NCBI RefSeq assembly: GCF_042453785.1
Contig: NC_091675.1
Location: 47,502,501-47,566,500 of the forward strand
Source: Malus domestica
Taxonomy: Eukaryota > Streptophyta > Magnoliopsida > Rosales > Rosaceae
Direction of reading: 5' to 3'
DNA length: 64,000 nt
Below the pieces are notes generated by a model that saw nothing but the letters and a program-made list of their open reading frames with translations, searched no databases and had not been told where the DNA came from. Positions within the stretch are counted from its first letter, which is position 1; each line of letters begins with the position of its first letter. The position numbers were made by a program, and so were the translations under genes. This document shows positions 1 through 12,414 of this stretch, piece by piece.

Positions 1-2181
1 TCCTCTGCATGACAAGCAATATTCCTGCGACAGGTAGATAAATTAAACACCAACAATATTATTTGCATCAATCAATTTACCAAAATACTCCTCATTGGGA
101 ATCAAGTTAAACCTTGATTATTTGGCCGGATCCTTTACACGTACTGCATGTTGATGTGAATGGAGGAATTGTAACCTGGTAGGAGATTAAACGTCAGAAC
201 AGACTATTGTAGTTAATAATTTGTCGCACTAGTAGAATGAAACATATAAAATAATCATCTGCTCAAACTGACTCCTTTTAGAAGAAATATTCCCATAATC
301 ATAATCAGCGTAGATCTTTAAGACTTACTCTCCCAATACCTCTACAAGTAGGACAAACTTTGGTCTTGGCATTTAGTGGATAGCCATGCCCATCTGCATT
401 ATGAAATATAAGGTACTAGAGAAATTACTTATAACAAGGGACTAATTGATCATGAAAACAAACAATGCAAAACTATGAATCCAAAGATGTGTGCAAACTT
501 TTCGACAATAATCTTGTTTGAATTATTGTTTGTCATTCCGATTAAAGAGCGGAGTTATTCGTCACTCTCCTGATAGCAGGGTTTTGCTTAATACCATCCG
601 AATACAATCTTTCTGCCATAATGATTCTAGTTTACAGTCATTTCTTCTTTCACACATGTTCTTTTCTATCCTAGGTGATGATAGCATGTCGCTAGTGTAC
701 TTTGTTTGGGAACTTAAGATCAGATTTGTGATTTGGGGAGGGAACTTTAAAATGGATTGTAGAAGTTCAAAATCTTATCTTAAAGTAGACCAAGATAGCT
801 GTTAATCCAGAATTCAAAGATAATGGGACTTTAATAGCCAGAACGTTGGACTCTGATCACACCCAAACCTCGAAACCCTAACAGTTGACTCCCAAGTCCA
901 TAGATGCCCAAGCCGTGGACCCTAGAGCGCAAAAATCAGACCTTATGCACAAATCCCACACGATAAACTCAAACCTAAACCTCATAAACTGAACACAACA
1001 TCCCAAACATAAACCCTGGATTTCAGACACAAACCCCGATGTCCAGCCAGACCCCTGAACTGGGACACATATTCTAGACCCTGTAACCTGGAATCTGAGC
1101 CCAGACCAAACAAGAAAGAGAAATTCCAACACACTTCCCATCGTGAAATATCATAGTAACACATAATGGGAAATATCAGAGTCCAAAAAAGTGGTTCCTT
1201 CTACGACCAAGCAACAGAATTTATGCTAAACACTAGCCATGATTCTTAATTTCTATACAACCAAATAATATAAAATTAAATTAAAGAAAAAGAGTATAAA
1301 AGAAATCCATTACCAACCTTCCATATAAAAGAGTAAATAAATAGTGGTCATCTTTATGGTCAAAAGTTTTCAAAAGACACAATGATAATTTTTTAGATCT
1401 ATATTATATTTAGAGATTTGCAATTAAAACCCACAATCGGATCTTAAAATATTTAATCTACTCACGGCAAGAATCACAGGGAACATGTGAATTGACAGAG
1501 AGATGCTTTGTGCATCCTTTAACAGCTTCAGAGAAAGAAAGTGACAACTCCACCTATGAAACACATTAAAAACATTAATCATTTCATCTTGGAAATACAG
1601 AAGGTGAACCACATGAGAAGTGTGACCATAAGCGAACCAAGCTTACCTGGATATTTGATCCAACTTGATCAAACTCATGTTCAAAGATCTGCAGTATCAA
1701 GTGTCTATCAGAGTAACGAAGATTAACGGTTTCAACAAGCTGCAATTAAGTTTGATGATAGAACAGGCACTGACATACCTCTTGGAATATTTTATGGAAT
1801 GAACTGGAAAAATTAGTTTCAAAACCATATCTAAACCCCTCTGCACCAGCAGTACCGTGACTCTGATTCTCATACCTAAACCCGTCTGCACGTCCAGCTG
1901 TATATCCTACGTTTTCTGACCCACTTGAACGCTTCTCCATTGGACAGAAAGAACAACTGAGTTAGATCTAAAAACACTATATGGGATTAAGGATTTTTAT
2001 TGCAAAGAAGCTATAAAACTTTTGATGGAAAAAGCACAACATGCACACCACTTTCTTCCATGTACAAGAAAAATAAAAACTGAAAAAAGGGAGAATAATC
2101 GAAGATGAGTACTCACTAAACAGATTCAACTTTTTTTACTACAAAAACTAGCTAAAACAATGTGTAGTGTTTGTGTGGGTA

Positions 2182-2234
<53 letters not shown>

Positions 2235-3570
2235 CAGAGAGACAGAGAGACAGAGAGACAGAGAGACAGAGTTATTACCCTGTCATATTGCGCCCTCTTT
2301 TCAGGATCTTGCAAAGTCTGGATTTAACAATGAAAAAATAAGATTAAAGGAAATCCTACACATCAAAATTTATGATTGCTTAAAAAATATTACAAGTTTT
2401 GGTAATTATGGGATTACTAAGCAGGGTGACCAGTTTGAAAAATTCATTCAGAAACAGAATTTGGGTAAAATGCAACCCGGCCACAAGTCAAACCTCATAG
2501 GCATCTCTTATCTCTTGAAATTTTCTTTTAGAAGAAGGATTGTCCCTATTTGCATCTGGATGGTATTTCTTGGCAAGCTGCATTCATAATAGTGTAAAAA
2601 ATTAAGATACTTTTATCATGGAGAATTACGCAACAAGTTACTATATAATCAGATAAAAAGAGTGGAAAGAAACACGAAATGGGAAATGACATGACCAGCA
2701 TTATTGCACATTTTACATTCCAACTTAATACTTCGTACAATATTCATTTGTGTCGAAAAAGCTGCTCCGACTCCACATCCAACCAGAACATTTTTCTTTC
2801 GAACAAGCAAATGCATTTTAAACTGAACCAGATGCTGAATTAACATATTAAATTATCAACATTGTTCCTACAATGTATATGGTGAATACTATATGAAATG
2901 CAATAGCTTTAGCCACGGCATTCCTTCTATTCAATCCAGACCTCAAAATTACACCCAAAATCCTTTATAGAACTACATACATGCAACTGAAAATAAAACT
3001 GACCATGCGAAATGCTTTTTTAATCTCATCTCGGCTTGCATTTTTCGAAACACCAAGAGTCTCATAATAATCTCGTTCAGCTGCTCGGCAAAACCCTGCA
3101 AAGATATCAACTTTAAGCCATAAACCCAAAAGATTCTGTTTCCTACTCCCTGCTAGAGAGAGAGAGACAGAGAGAGAATGTGCGAAAACCTGAGGCATGG
3201 AAATAACGAATTCCCAATGTGCTAGCCAAGCCAACCACCGACCCGCCGGAGCTCGAACCTAAGTTCAAAGATCATAGAAATTAAGACCGATTGGGAGTTC
3301 TCCTAACCACAAAACAATGGGGTAAGAACAGGAAGTTGATGAAGCTCACCAGGTGTTCGATAAAATGCCTCACTGAGCGAGGAGAGGCTCCGGGTCCAAT
3401 CTGCTTCATCAATGGGCGATTCTGCCGCCACCGACGACACCAGCCGCCTCCGAAGCTGCATTTCCAATACATATATAAACTCTACGAATAAAGCAAAATT
3501 CATGAAGAATAACAGAATCAGTGGTCGAGTTCGCGTCGCTCACCAGGCCGAGGAAGCTTGAGCTTCGCAT
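1..3570 (-). CDS. Mitochondrial-type DnaJ (Hsp40) chaperone, 3' end outside window
   Basis: Co-chaperone that would deliver substrates to, and stimulate the ATPase of, organellar Hsp70. I traced twelve exons with GT-AG borders: 3570-3544, 3455-3350, 3258-3190, 3095-3004, 2577-2494, 2317-2279, about 1931-1779, 1688-1647, 1553-1466, 393-329, 175-113, and 24-1 (continues off the edge). All junction phases agree, giving about 284 residues in the window. The J domain spans about residues 75-139 with the HPD motif at 104-106. Four CxxCxGxG zinc-finger repeats follow: [24 protein letters not shown] and the start of CLSCRG at the window edge. The basic N-terminus fits a mitochondrial presequence. Gene layout and motifs fit the plant ATJ1 type (dnaJ 1, mitochondrial). 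The C-terminal substrate-binding domain is outside the window. The exact acceptor of exon 7 (1931 or 1934) is uncertain; both keep the frame. Confidence 0.92.
2193..2271. repeat. GA/GACA microsatellite in intron 6 of the DnaJ gene
   Basis: A run of GA dinucleotides passes into repeated 8-base GAGAGACA units. On the gene's sense strand it is a pure CT tract that starts a few bases after the exon 6 donor at 2278. It produces spurious open frames on both strands. Confidence 0.9.
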
Positions 3571-3896
3571 TTTCGAGAGGCGTTTGGATCGACTACTGTG
3601 ATCGATGAAGCTCCAAATACTTTAATTTTGGGATTTTTGTTTGCAATTTGCTAGAAGAAGAAGAATCGGAAAGCGAGAGCGACGGTCCAATTCGGGTAAT
3701 TTCACCCGCCACCGACGGGGTTTTGTTTCAACACTTTGCGTGCCCGGGGGGGTTTATGTCTTTAAAACCACGAAAACGGTGCCGTTTGGGGTAACATATT
3801 CTGGGACTGGGACCCACCAAGTACAGTCCTTGCCCTTCCTTAAACCCCAGCGGAGACTTGGAGGACTTGCTGCGAATTCCGCCGTCTTGGACTTCC
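3571..3896. promoter_or_regulatory. Short divergent promoter between DnaJ and PPR genes
   Basis: Only 326 bases separate the two start codons, which point away from each other. The stretch must hold both 5' leaders and the core promoters. I see no clear TATA box near either start; the part next to the PPR gene is GC-rich. Both products are predicted to be organellar, so shared control is possible but is only an inference. Confidence 0.6.
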
Positions 3897-5626
3897 ATGG
3901 CTGGCCGTGAAATCTTCGCCGGCATGAGACGATGGGTCCCGCATTTTGCAAGCTCGGCAAGGCGGAGGCCGCTGTCATCTGTCTGCTCTTCGTCTTCGTC
4001 TTCGTTATCGTCGGCGGATAGGCGCAGAGACGACGAGCTTCAGAGCAAGATTATGGGGCTGAGAAAACCGGACCGGAGCGCAACCACAGTGATTCAGAAT
4101 TGGGTCGACGGAGGCCACAGGGTCTCCGTTCTCGAACTCCGCTGCGTCTCCGTTCAGCTCCTGAAGTCTAAGCGCTTCAACCACGCTCTCCAGGTATCAA
4201 TTTTTATCATGTTGGCCCAAAATGTTCTTGAAGTTTGTAAATCAGGACTCTCTGCAGATATTTTAAAGTTAAAGTCCTACATCTTTACATGAAAATTTGG
4301 AAACTTTGTCAATTTAGAAGGAGAAGAGTTGCATAATCCATGGTTGAATGGGGTAAGTTTTGAATTTGTAGATTGTGTTTATGATGATATCAGGTGCTAA
4401 CATGGATGGAAACCCGAAGCGATTTTCGAATGTCGCCGGGTGATCATGCAATGAGGTTGCAGTCAATCATAAATGTGAATGGTATGTTGGAAGCTGAAGA
4501 GTATTTTGAGCAACTTAGCACTGCTTCAAAAAAAACTGCTTGTCTCCCCCTTCTTCATGGTTATGTTGTGGAGAGGGACACAGAGAAAGCCGAGGCGCTC
4601 ATGCTGAAGCTTGGCGGGTTGGGGCTCATTGTGAACCCTAACCCGTATAACGAGATGATGAAGCTGTATATGTCCACATCTGAATATGGGAAAGTGCCCC
4701 TTGTTGTACAGCAGATGAAGAAAAACAAGATACCCTTAACTGTTTTATCCTATAACCTTTGGATGAATGCGAATGCAAAGCTATCCGGTTTTGGTTCGGT
4801 GGAGATGGTTTATAAAGAAATGTTGAATGATAACAACGTCGAGGTTGGATGGAGCACTCTGTCTACTTTAGCCGGTATCTATATGAAGGCAGGGCTTGTT
4901 GAGAAAGCCAGTTTCGCCCTGAGAAGTGCTGAAAAGAAGCTGTCTAATTGCAATCGCCTTGGTTATTCTTTCCTCATTACACAATATGCGTCTTTAAATA
5001 GTAAAGAGGACGTTCTGCGACTTTGGAAAGCTAGTAAAGCGGTAGCTGGGAGAATTCCATGTACCAATTACATGCAGATACTGTTGTGCTTGGTGAAGTT
5101 AGGTGATACTGTGGAAGCCGAGAGGATTTTTATGGAGTGGGAGTCCAATTGCTTTAGTTATGATATTCGAGTCTCCAACGTCCTTCTTGGTGCATATATG
5201 CGGAATGGAATGACTGAGAAAGCTGAGGCATTGCATCTACACACATTGGAGAGAGGCGGTCAACCAAATTATAAGACATGGGAGATCCTTATGGAAGGAC
5301 GGTTGAAAAGCCAGAACATGGACAAAGCCGTTGAAGCGATGAAAAAAGGGTTTTGTATGTTGCAAGATTGTCATTGGAGGCCATCGGAGGAAACTGTAAT
5401 GGCCTTTGCCGATTATTTCGAAAAGCATGGGAACATTGAGTATGCAAATTGGTATATCAGAGTTATACGTTCATTCGGTTTTGCAAGTTCGACATTATAC
5501 AAATCACTGCTTAGAATGCACCTTTCTGCTCAGAGATCAGCCTCTGACATCCTGAAGATGATGGAGGAGGACAAAGTCGAGATGGATGAAGAGACTTCTG
5601 CCCTTGTTCAAGCCTTCAGGGTGTGA
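3897..5626 (+). CDS. P-class pentatricopeptide repeat protein, probably mitochondrial
   Basis: RNA-binding helical-repeat protein; P-class members act in organellar RNA stability, splicing or translation. Two exons: 3897-4193 and 4394-5626, with donor CAG/GTATCA and acceptor ATCAG/GTGCTA in phase 0, giving 509 residues. The start is the first ATG (Met-Ala-Gly); the frame is open upstream to about 3858 but has no ATG there. The N-terminus is rich in Arg and Ser, including a run of serines near residues 40-50, as in mitochondrial presequences. Degenerate 35-residue repeats run through exon 2, for example around YNEMMKLYM, SYNLWMNAN and VSNVLLGAYMRNG. No E, DYW or SMR domain follows the repeats. 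It resembles the Arabidopsis At2g20710/At4g21705 group; the target RNA cannot be inferred. Confidence 0.88.
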
Positions 5627-7622
5627 CTATAATTGTAAACAGCATAGTTAGTAAAATACGAAACAGGTATAGTGCGTGAATACCTGTATTATTCGGCAAC
5701 TTTGCTAAAATAATACCTTGAAAAATTCGGCGAGTATTTTTTAATTTTAATATTTATTTATTCATTCAAACCTAATTATACAAATATGTTTATAATATGC
5801 GTATTATATGCGAATTTACTAACTATGGTAAACATTTCTGCATGGTAACTTAGGCTTCCTGTGAAGGCTCAAGGGACAGTATAATGCTTCTTTGACTGTT
5901 TGTGGGTGAATCAAACTCAAAGTAGCGATTGTTCTTCGTTACTTAAAGTGGGAGAGAAACATTGATCCTAGTCTCTCCAGTTTTCTCATTGTTCATGAAC
6001 TTTAAGGTTAATTATCCCTGCTATTATCTCTTTAAAACGCTGCTGAAATGCAAACATTTTACTCATATTTTACGTATTTATTTGTTTATGCTATCCTGAA
6101 CTGAGCTGATGCCCATGTTATTCCTCGTACATAACCAGTTTTGTGAATGAATTGGTGATAAAAATATGCAGGGACCAGTGAGAGATGCCATCGAACTCTT
6201 CAACTTGATGGTGCTGTCAAGATCTTGTGAAAGGCTGAAAGCCTCTGTTGTGCTCCAGCAATATTTCTTGAGGGGCCAGGCATTGTTTGAGAACAGGAGC
6301 CTCGCGAACTCTTCCAAACCAAGCGTTGAGCAGTGGCAGGGTCTCAGTATCAATTAGGTTTCAGTAACGAAGAACAATGATTGCCGGCAGCTATGTACAC
6401 AAAGCCAATTGTTTCTCCTCCGAATAAGTTCTTTCCTGCAAGTGCACTTTCCAAGATCTTAGGTTCTGTCAAGCTTCTTCAGCAACATTCTCTTTGTCCT
6501 CCCCTTTCTTGGTGAATGCACTCATAATTGCCGTCACACACTGAAACAAAGAACAATAAATGGTCCTTAGTTCGTCAAGAGGATGACCAAATTTTGAATG
6601 CTTGTGTTTTTGTGGAAATTACAAAGTCGTCGTGAGCTTTTCTGTCGTGCAAGAAATTTCCTAGTAGTCCTGCATTTGAATGCTAGTTAAGCCAATTGGT
6701 GCTTGTGAATTGTATGAATGAAACATTATTGCTCATTCGGTTACCTATTCATCTGCAAATTTGGCCCAGAAGCGTTCACGTGCCCTTTGTGTGTGAATTT
6801 AATTATATGTGAATTAAAATAGGTACTTTACTTTTTATATTGGCTAAATTGGATTAATGGTCCCGATGCTAATAGGATAATCGAAAGATAGCATTTTTGG
6901 TGAAAAAATCGGATTTAAAACCATCATGGTGAAGTCTGTTAGAATTCATGCCCAAAATTAATCTTTGTTCCTCAACCATAATGAATGCTTTAAATAGATG
7001 GAATTAGAAACTTAATTACCTCTAAAACTTGTGTTCATATCAAGTTTGGGAAAGAAATAACCATGTTCATATCTAATTTGAGAGATAATCGTTCAAAAAC
7101 AAATATAAAAGGCTAAATTAGATTAATGATCTCCATGATAATAGGGTAATCGGAAGATAAGCTTGTGGTGAAAAAATTTGGATAAGTCTCCGTTAAGTCT
7201 ATTTAAGTCTCTCAAGTTAGATATGAACATGCTTAACGGGGCTCAACGCCTTTCCACCATTGTGGTAAAAGGCTACTTACGCATAATGTCGATTTTGTAC
7301 TAGGTCAGAAAAAACAAAGGTTAATTTGGTAGTTATTGTAACGGAGGAACCAATAATATAAGGACTCATGACATGTAAGTACGCAAGCACACTCGAAGCA
7401 AAGCTTATGGCAGCCTAAAATGCTTTTGGCTTAATTATACCCAGTAGTACCTAGCCTATTGATGGATACAAGCCACTGGTTAAACCCCTAACCCTAGAGA
7501 CAATATCCATGAAACAGCACAACAAACTGCATCCAATCATTTCGGATACTTTCCTCTTTCGGGTGGAAAGGAAGGGTTAACTCAATTCCAGTACAAAATT
7601 TGTTCTTCTTCACACTACCAAG
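5627..7622. other. Intergenic spacer between PPR and PUR7
   Basis: Holds the 3' ends of both flanking genes. An imperfect direct repeat of about 75 bases lies at 6842-6915 and 7111-7186. A 16-base motif at about 5929-5944 recurs inverted at 6364-6379. A 63-codon plus-strand open frame at 6166-6357 follows an AG but has no recognised family. No gene is supported. Confidence 0.5.
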
Positions 7623-7853
7623 TTATCGAGCCAGAGATGACAACGCCCGCGCAACATTTCGTGATATCCGATCATGTATTGGTTCCTGAATGAAAAAGTC
7701 AAAAATTATGTTACAATAATCTCTACAAAATACACGTAACATGTTAAATTAAGTATGTTTATTTTTTACCTCTGTGGAGGGCAACTTGAATTTTGATTTT
7801 GTTATTGTCTCGTACAGGAAAATGTATCTGTCATCAAAGAATAATATCAGTTT

Positions 7854-7886
<33 letters not shown>

Positions 7887-10800
7887 GTACAAAAATCTTG
7901 AAACTTCGACACTTCTGTACGGAGCTTATCAAACAATAACACAATAAGGGCAAGGGTAATTCTATTTAGATACAAGGGGAAGACAGATAGGGGAGGAGGA
8001 AGAGAAACCCAGGAAAGCGAGGGAGGAGGGAACGAAGGATGAATTGACATCAGCGAAACATTCCTAATCACAATATGAGCAGAGGGACGAAGGATTAAAA
8101 GACAATACATACTAGTACTACTGTCAGATACCCGTCCATGTTTTGCTTAGACAGAATACCCTAACAAACCCCTCATCAACAAGGTAGGAAAATCAGATGT
8201 CTTTCAATTAAGATGATATTCCATCATAAAATGCATTACCAAGTACAAATTTCTAACAAGTCAATTAGTAGTTTTTATCAAGTATTTTGGGATTTAAGTG
8301 GCTCGAATCAAGCCTACAGGTGCTCCTGACCTGCTGGATCGGCTGGCCGGATTAACACTCCTTGTTTACATCCATGAAGCATGTAGAAGGCATTATAATA
8401 GAGTATATGATAAATTATGATAAGGCACAGTAAAGAAGTGACATACCGCCAAGCTAGTTCACAAACAAGTTCCTCAGGAGCATCAGGGAGGACCTAAATT
8501 TTTGAATCATCACAGTGAGATTTGAAATTTTCACATGCAAACGCAAAAAAGAAATATAATTGAACTTCATGTGCCTACCTCATCTTCGTAAGGATTGCAG
8601 TGATCTTTGAACCACAACCTCAAGAACTCCTAAAAATTAAAGATATAAACATCAGACAAAATGTAATTTGTCTATAAGATCATAAGATTAAAAGTGCGAA
8701 TAGAACATAACAGTATCAATGCATTGCATACTTTATCAACATTTTCAGGTTCAAGACCATTCTGAAATCGCTCCTCATAAGTATGTGCAATCCAATATCT
8801 ACTTGAATCAGGTGTATGCACCTACAATGGAAAGGAGTGGAAATCAACTCTCATTACATTCTTTGAAAAAGTGTAGTATGAGTCCGAGAGAACTATTAAA
8901 CTTTACAGAAGAGAAAGCTAAACCTCATCAATCAAAAGAATGGAACCATCCTGGCCCTTTCCGAATTCATATTTTGTGTCTACCAATATCAAGCCATGTT
9001 CCAATGCCACATGCTGCAGCATGAAGTAAATGGTATAACTGGTAAGACTGGCTGATAGTCAAGAACTTGATTCGGTCAGTATCTGAACTCAATTATGATA
9101 ATTCCCCACAAAAACATACAGCTGGTTACCTTGGCCAATTTTATTTGGATTGCTCAATGTTTATGCTCGATAAACTTACACTCACACACACACAAAATCC
9201 TTGGTAAAGGAAGCAGTACACCAAATACAAAATTAAAGACCAAGATCAAAGCATACAACAAAGAGTTGTGACCCTACATGATCAATAAGGAACCAGAAAA
9301 AAAAAAAAAAAAAAAAAACTGAAACAAGAGGGGAAATAAATTAAAAACTTTTCAAACTGATCAAAAGAATTTTTTTAAGGCTGGCTCTTGTCTCAATATG
9401 TTTTCAGATATTACATTTTAAGAGGTTCATTCCAGTAAGACGATAAGAAGAAAGGCGATTTACCTGTCCGTACTCAAACAGGCTTAGTGCTTTCCTGCTT
9501 ACTTCATCATACTCAGCTTGAGTCATTAGTCCGCGTTCAATTATCTGCGAGAAAATTGCATGAAGCTATATTAATACATTCAAACCCACTAGAAAAACCA
9601 GCACAACATAATGACCTAGTTCCATCTACAACACAAATTGATTATCCGATATTAGTATTACGATACTCTTTTCTCCTTCCCTTTTTGTCCGAGTTAGATA
9701 ACAAATGATATCAAAGAGAGCAAACCTCATCTGGGGTAACGGGAACATCATGATCTGCAGCCTTAGTTGTCGGTGTGAGTATATTTGCAGGAAGCTTTTG
9801 GCTTTTTACCAAGCCTAGAACATGAATAAACAATGAGACAAAATTTTGTTTTAAATTTTAAAAAAAATAATAATAATTAATAATCAGAGAGCGCACCATC
9901 TGGGAGTACATTGCCACAGTAATTTCGAGCACCATTTTTGTAGACCGTCCATAATGACGTATCAGTACTTCCCGTCACAAAACCTCTGACTACAAAATTA
10001 GCAGCAAAAGTAGTGCAACGACTTTATAACTTAATGAACGTATGAAATTTTTGACTCAACAACTACTAACTTTACGTGACAAGGAAAGAAAAAAAGCAAG
10101 CCAATTCATCACCAAAATTTTATCTGCAGTATTAATTAAAATACTTTCCTTCATAATTATGAGAAGAAGTAAAGAAAAAGGTTTAAGCTATCATACTTTT
10201 CCTCCATAATTATGAAGATGAAAGACTAGGCAGATGCATAAATAGCTAATTTAAAAAGTGCTAAACACAATGAATATAATATCTTACCCACAAACTCAAC
10301 GGGAAAAACAGAACATTTCTTTGCAATTGTTACATTTTCATCTGGAGCCGAAACAACTGCGTTCGAAGTTATGTGTTGAGTTTTGTCAAACCACCATAAA
10401 CTTGTCTCATTAAGGACCTAAATATCATAGAAACAATGAAATTTCAGATACTACTACTAGTTATCCATCAACCATGTATTGACTACTGTATTTTCGATAA
10501 CACATTGTGTGATGACTCTTTTTCCGTAACAAATTCAACTAAACGCAATACAGAAAACTCACATATAAGAAATTTACTTCCTTTGGGGTATGAACTGGGA
10601 ACACACCTGTCCTTTGAAGGGAATGGAAGCAAGAATTCTGTCAAATGCACTCTGCCTATCCGTCGTAACCATAACTAGATAATCCCCATTGTCATAAACA
10701 TCTCTAACCTGTAAAACAGAGAATTACCCCTATTCCCATTTAAATTAAAAAAAAAAACCCAAAAGTTGGTTTCTTGAGAAACAAAATCCCAAGTTATATG

Positions 10801-11215
10801 TGAAGCAAAATCCACTACAGACATTGAACAAATATATGAAAAATAAATGAAGCAAAAATAAAAAAAAGTCATCTTTTTTTATTTGGGTTTTTCATACCTT
10901 GCCTCTAATTTTGGATTTGAGGCCAGGAACTGTGAGGTGGAGGTTGGTTTCGGAGAGGCAGTGAAACGACGAACTCTTGATAACGCCAAGCACCTCTTCT
11001 TTGCGAGCACCGTTGATTAGAGCTTCCAAGGACGGCGGTTCCTGGTAGTGCTGCTGGTTTTGGGCCGCCGTGACTGACATGGAGAATTTTGGGAAGTTAA
11101 TGGATTTGGGTTTTGGGGTTGTGAATGTTGAGAAGGAAGAGAAAGAGGGATCGGGATTTGAGCGCTTGAGGATTAGGGCTTTGGGAGGGTTTAAGGTTGG
11201 AGTATACTGGGCCAT
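7623..11215 (-). CDS. PUR7: Phosphoribosylaminoimidazole-succinocarboxamide synthase (SAICAR synthetase), chloroplastic
   Basis: Catalyses ATP-dependent ligation of aspartate to CAIR, a late step of de novo purine synthesis, in plastids. All twelve exons were traced: 11215-10898, 10708-10607, 10417-10288, 9989-9897, 9814-9726, 9544-9464, 9013-8924, 8821-8732, 8629-8579, 8493-8447, 7827-7770, 7685-7623 (stop TAA). Total 1212 bases, 403 residues, the usual length for plant enzymes, with all splice phases consistent. Both family signatures are present: [14 protein letters not shown] and LVDTKYEFG. The Ser/Thr/Pro-rich first ~50 residues look like a plastid transit peptide. No stop or frameshift was seen, so it appears functional. 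The microsatellite at 7853-7885 lies in the last-but-one intron. Confidence 0.96.
7853..7885. repeat. Trinucleotide (AGT) microsatellite in a PUR7 intron
   Basis: About eleven perfect AGT units inside the intron between exons 10 and 11. It yields a run of tyrosine codons in a spurious minus-strand frame. Confidence 0.92.
9298..9320. repeat. Poly(A) tract in a PUR7 intron
   Basis: More than twenty consecutive adenines in the intron between exons 6 and 7. No target duplication or element body was recognised next to it. Confidence 0.85.
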
Positions 11216-11408
11216 TTGCGGCGGTTGAAATTGGAGTCTCGCGGTGGCCGCAGATTCGGCCGTTGCGCTTTTATGTACTGTCGTTGGTTTTTACTTTTTA
11301 ATTGCGTGAGACATCAGCCGTTGGTTTTCAACGGTTAGATTTGTATGCTCTGATCTAAAGGATCAGAAAACTTGGAAGAAGAAAAACGAATAAAAATCAA
11401 TTGAAAAA

Positions 11409-12414
11409 AAGTAAATCGTCAAAATGATCCATGAGATTTACATAACACATCACTTTGGTCCCTGAGATTCCAAATCAATAAAAGTGGTCCCTCAATTTGT
11501 CTATCATCCATCATTTTAGTCCTTCCGTTAAAAACTCTGTTAAGTGTCCTGGAACTCTTGGTCGGAAATTTGGGCAATTTTCAAAGCTTCGTAACTCAAT
11601 CGTTTCTTAACCAAATTCGACCCATAATAAATCAAAATGAAGATAGGAAAGTGTAGAATAAGATTATACCTATTTCGAAGCCCAATGGTTGCCGGAGATT
11701 GCCGGAAAATAGTCTCAAAGTTGACAGGTCCGAGTGAAAACTTGAAAACTCGCCGGAAACTAGGTAAACTTTAAACGTTCAAAACTTCTTCAATACTCAA
11801 AGAAATCAAGTGATTCAAAAACAAAGAGAATGGTGCCTTTTTTTTACAGCTAACTCGCCGTGATTTGGCCAAAAACTGTTTGAAAGTGGCTATCTTGGTC
11901 TCGAGATAGTCACTTTCGAGCCATTTTCTGACCAAAAAAGGGCGAGTTAGCTGTCGAAAAAGGTACCATTCCCTTCGTCTCGTCGAGAAGTATGATTTTC
12001 GTTTTTAAATCACTTGATTTTGTTGAGTATTGAAGAAGTTATAAACGTTTAAAGTTTACCCAATTTCCGGTGAGTTTTCAAGTTTTCACTTGGACCAGTC
12101 AACTTTGAGGCTATTTTCCGGCCATCTCCGGCACCCATTGAGCTTTGAAATAGGTATGATATTATTCTACACTTTCCTATCTTCATTTTGATATAGTATG
12201 GGTTGAATTTGGTTAAGAAACGATTGACTTACGAAGCTTTGAAAATTGCCCAAACTTCCGGCCAAGAGCTCCGGGACACTTAACGGAGTTTTTAACGGAA
12301 TGACCAAAATGATGGATGGTGGACAATCTTAGGGACCACTTTTATCGATTTGGAATCTCATGGACCAAAGTGATGAGTTATACAAATCTCAGGGACCATT
12401 TTGGTGATTTACCC
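11409..12414. mobile_element. Foldback (Mutator-like) element, about 1 kb near-perfect palindrome
   Basis: The two halves are inverted copies of each other over almost the whole length. They meet at a short loop around 11896-11903, flanked by arms reading GAAAGTGGCTATCT and AGATAGTCACTTTC. The right tip reads GGGTAAATCACCAAAATGG in inverse; the left tip is a slightly diverged copy. A perfect 9-base target duplication ATTGAAAAA flanks it (11400-11408 and 12415-12423), typical of Mutator-type transposition. No transposase is encoded, so it is non-autonomous. It lies about 190 bases upstream of the PUR7 start codon. Confidence 0.88.

Noticed and set aside
860..1130. CCCTAA/CCTAAAC-rich stretch as an interstitial telomere repeat
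   Set aside because: Only one AAACCCTAA and loosely similar C-rich words occur, with no tandem telomere units. It lies in a DnaJ intron.
2126..2589. Frames overlapping the GA microsatellite, including a 140-codon plus-strand frame
   Set aside because: They are shadows of the minus-strand DnaJ exons 5 and 6 and of the microsatellite.
6166..6357. 63-codon plus-strand frame after an AG acceptor, possible third PPR exon
   Set aside because: The PPR protein already ends with a normal stop at 5626. The frame has no recognisable family and no donor connects to it.
6370..6560. Minus-strand segment ending in a short frame after a CAG acceptor (CVTAIMSAFTKKGED)
   Set aside because: It reads like a terminal exon, but no upstream exon could be linked and PUR7 is complete without it.
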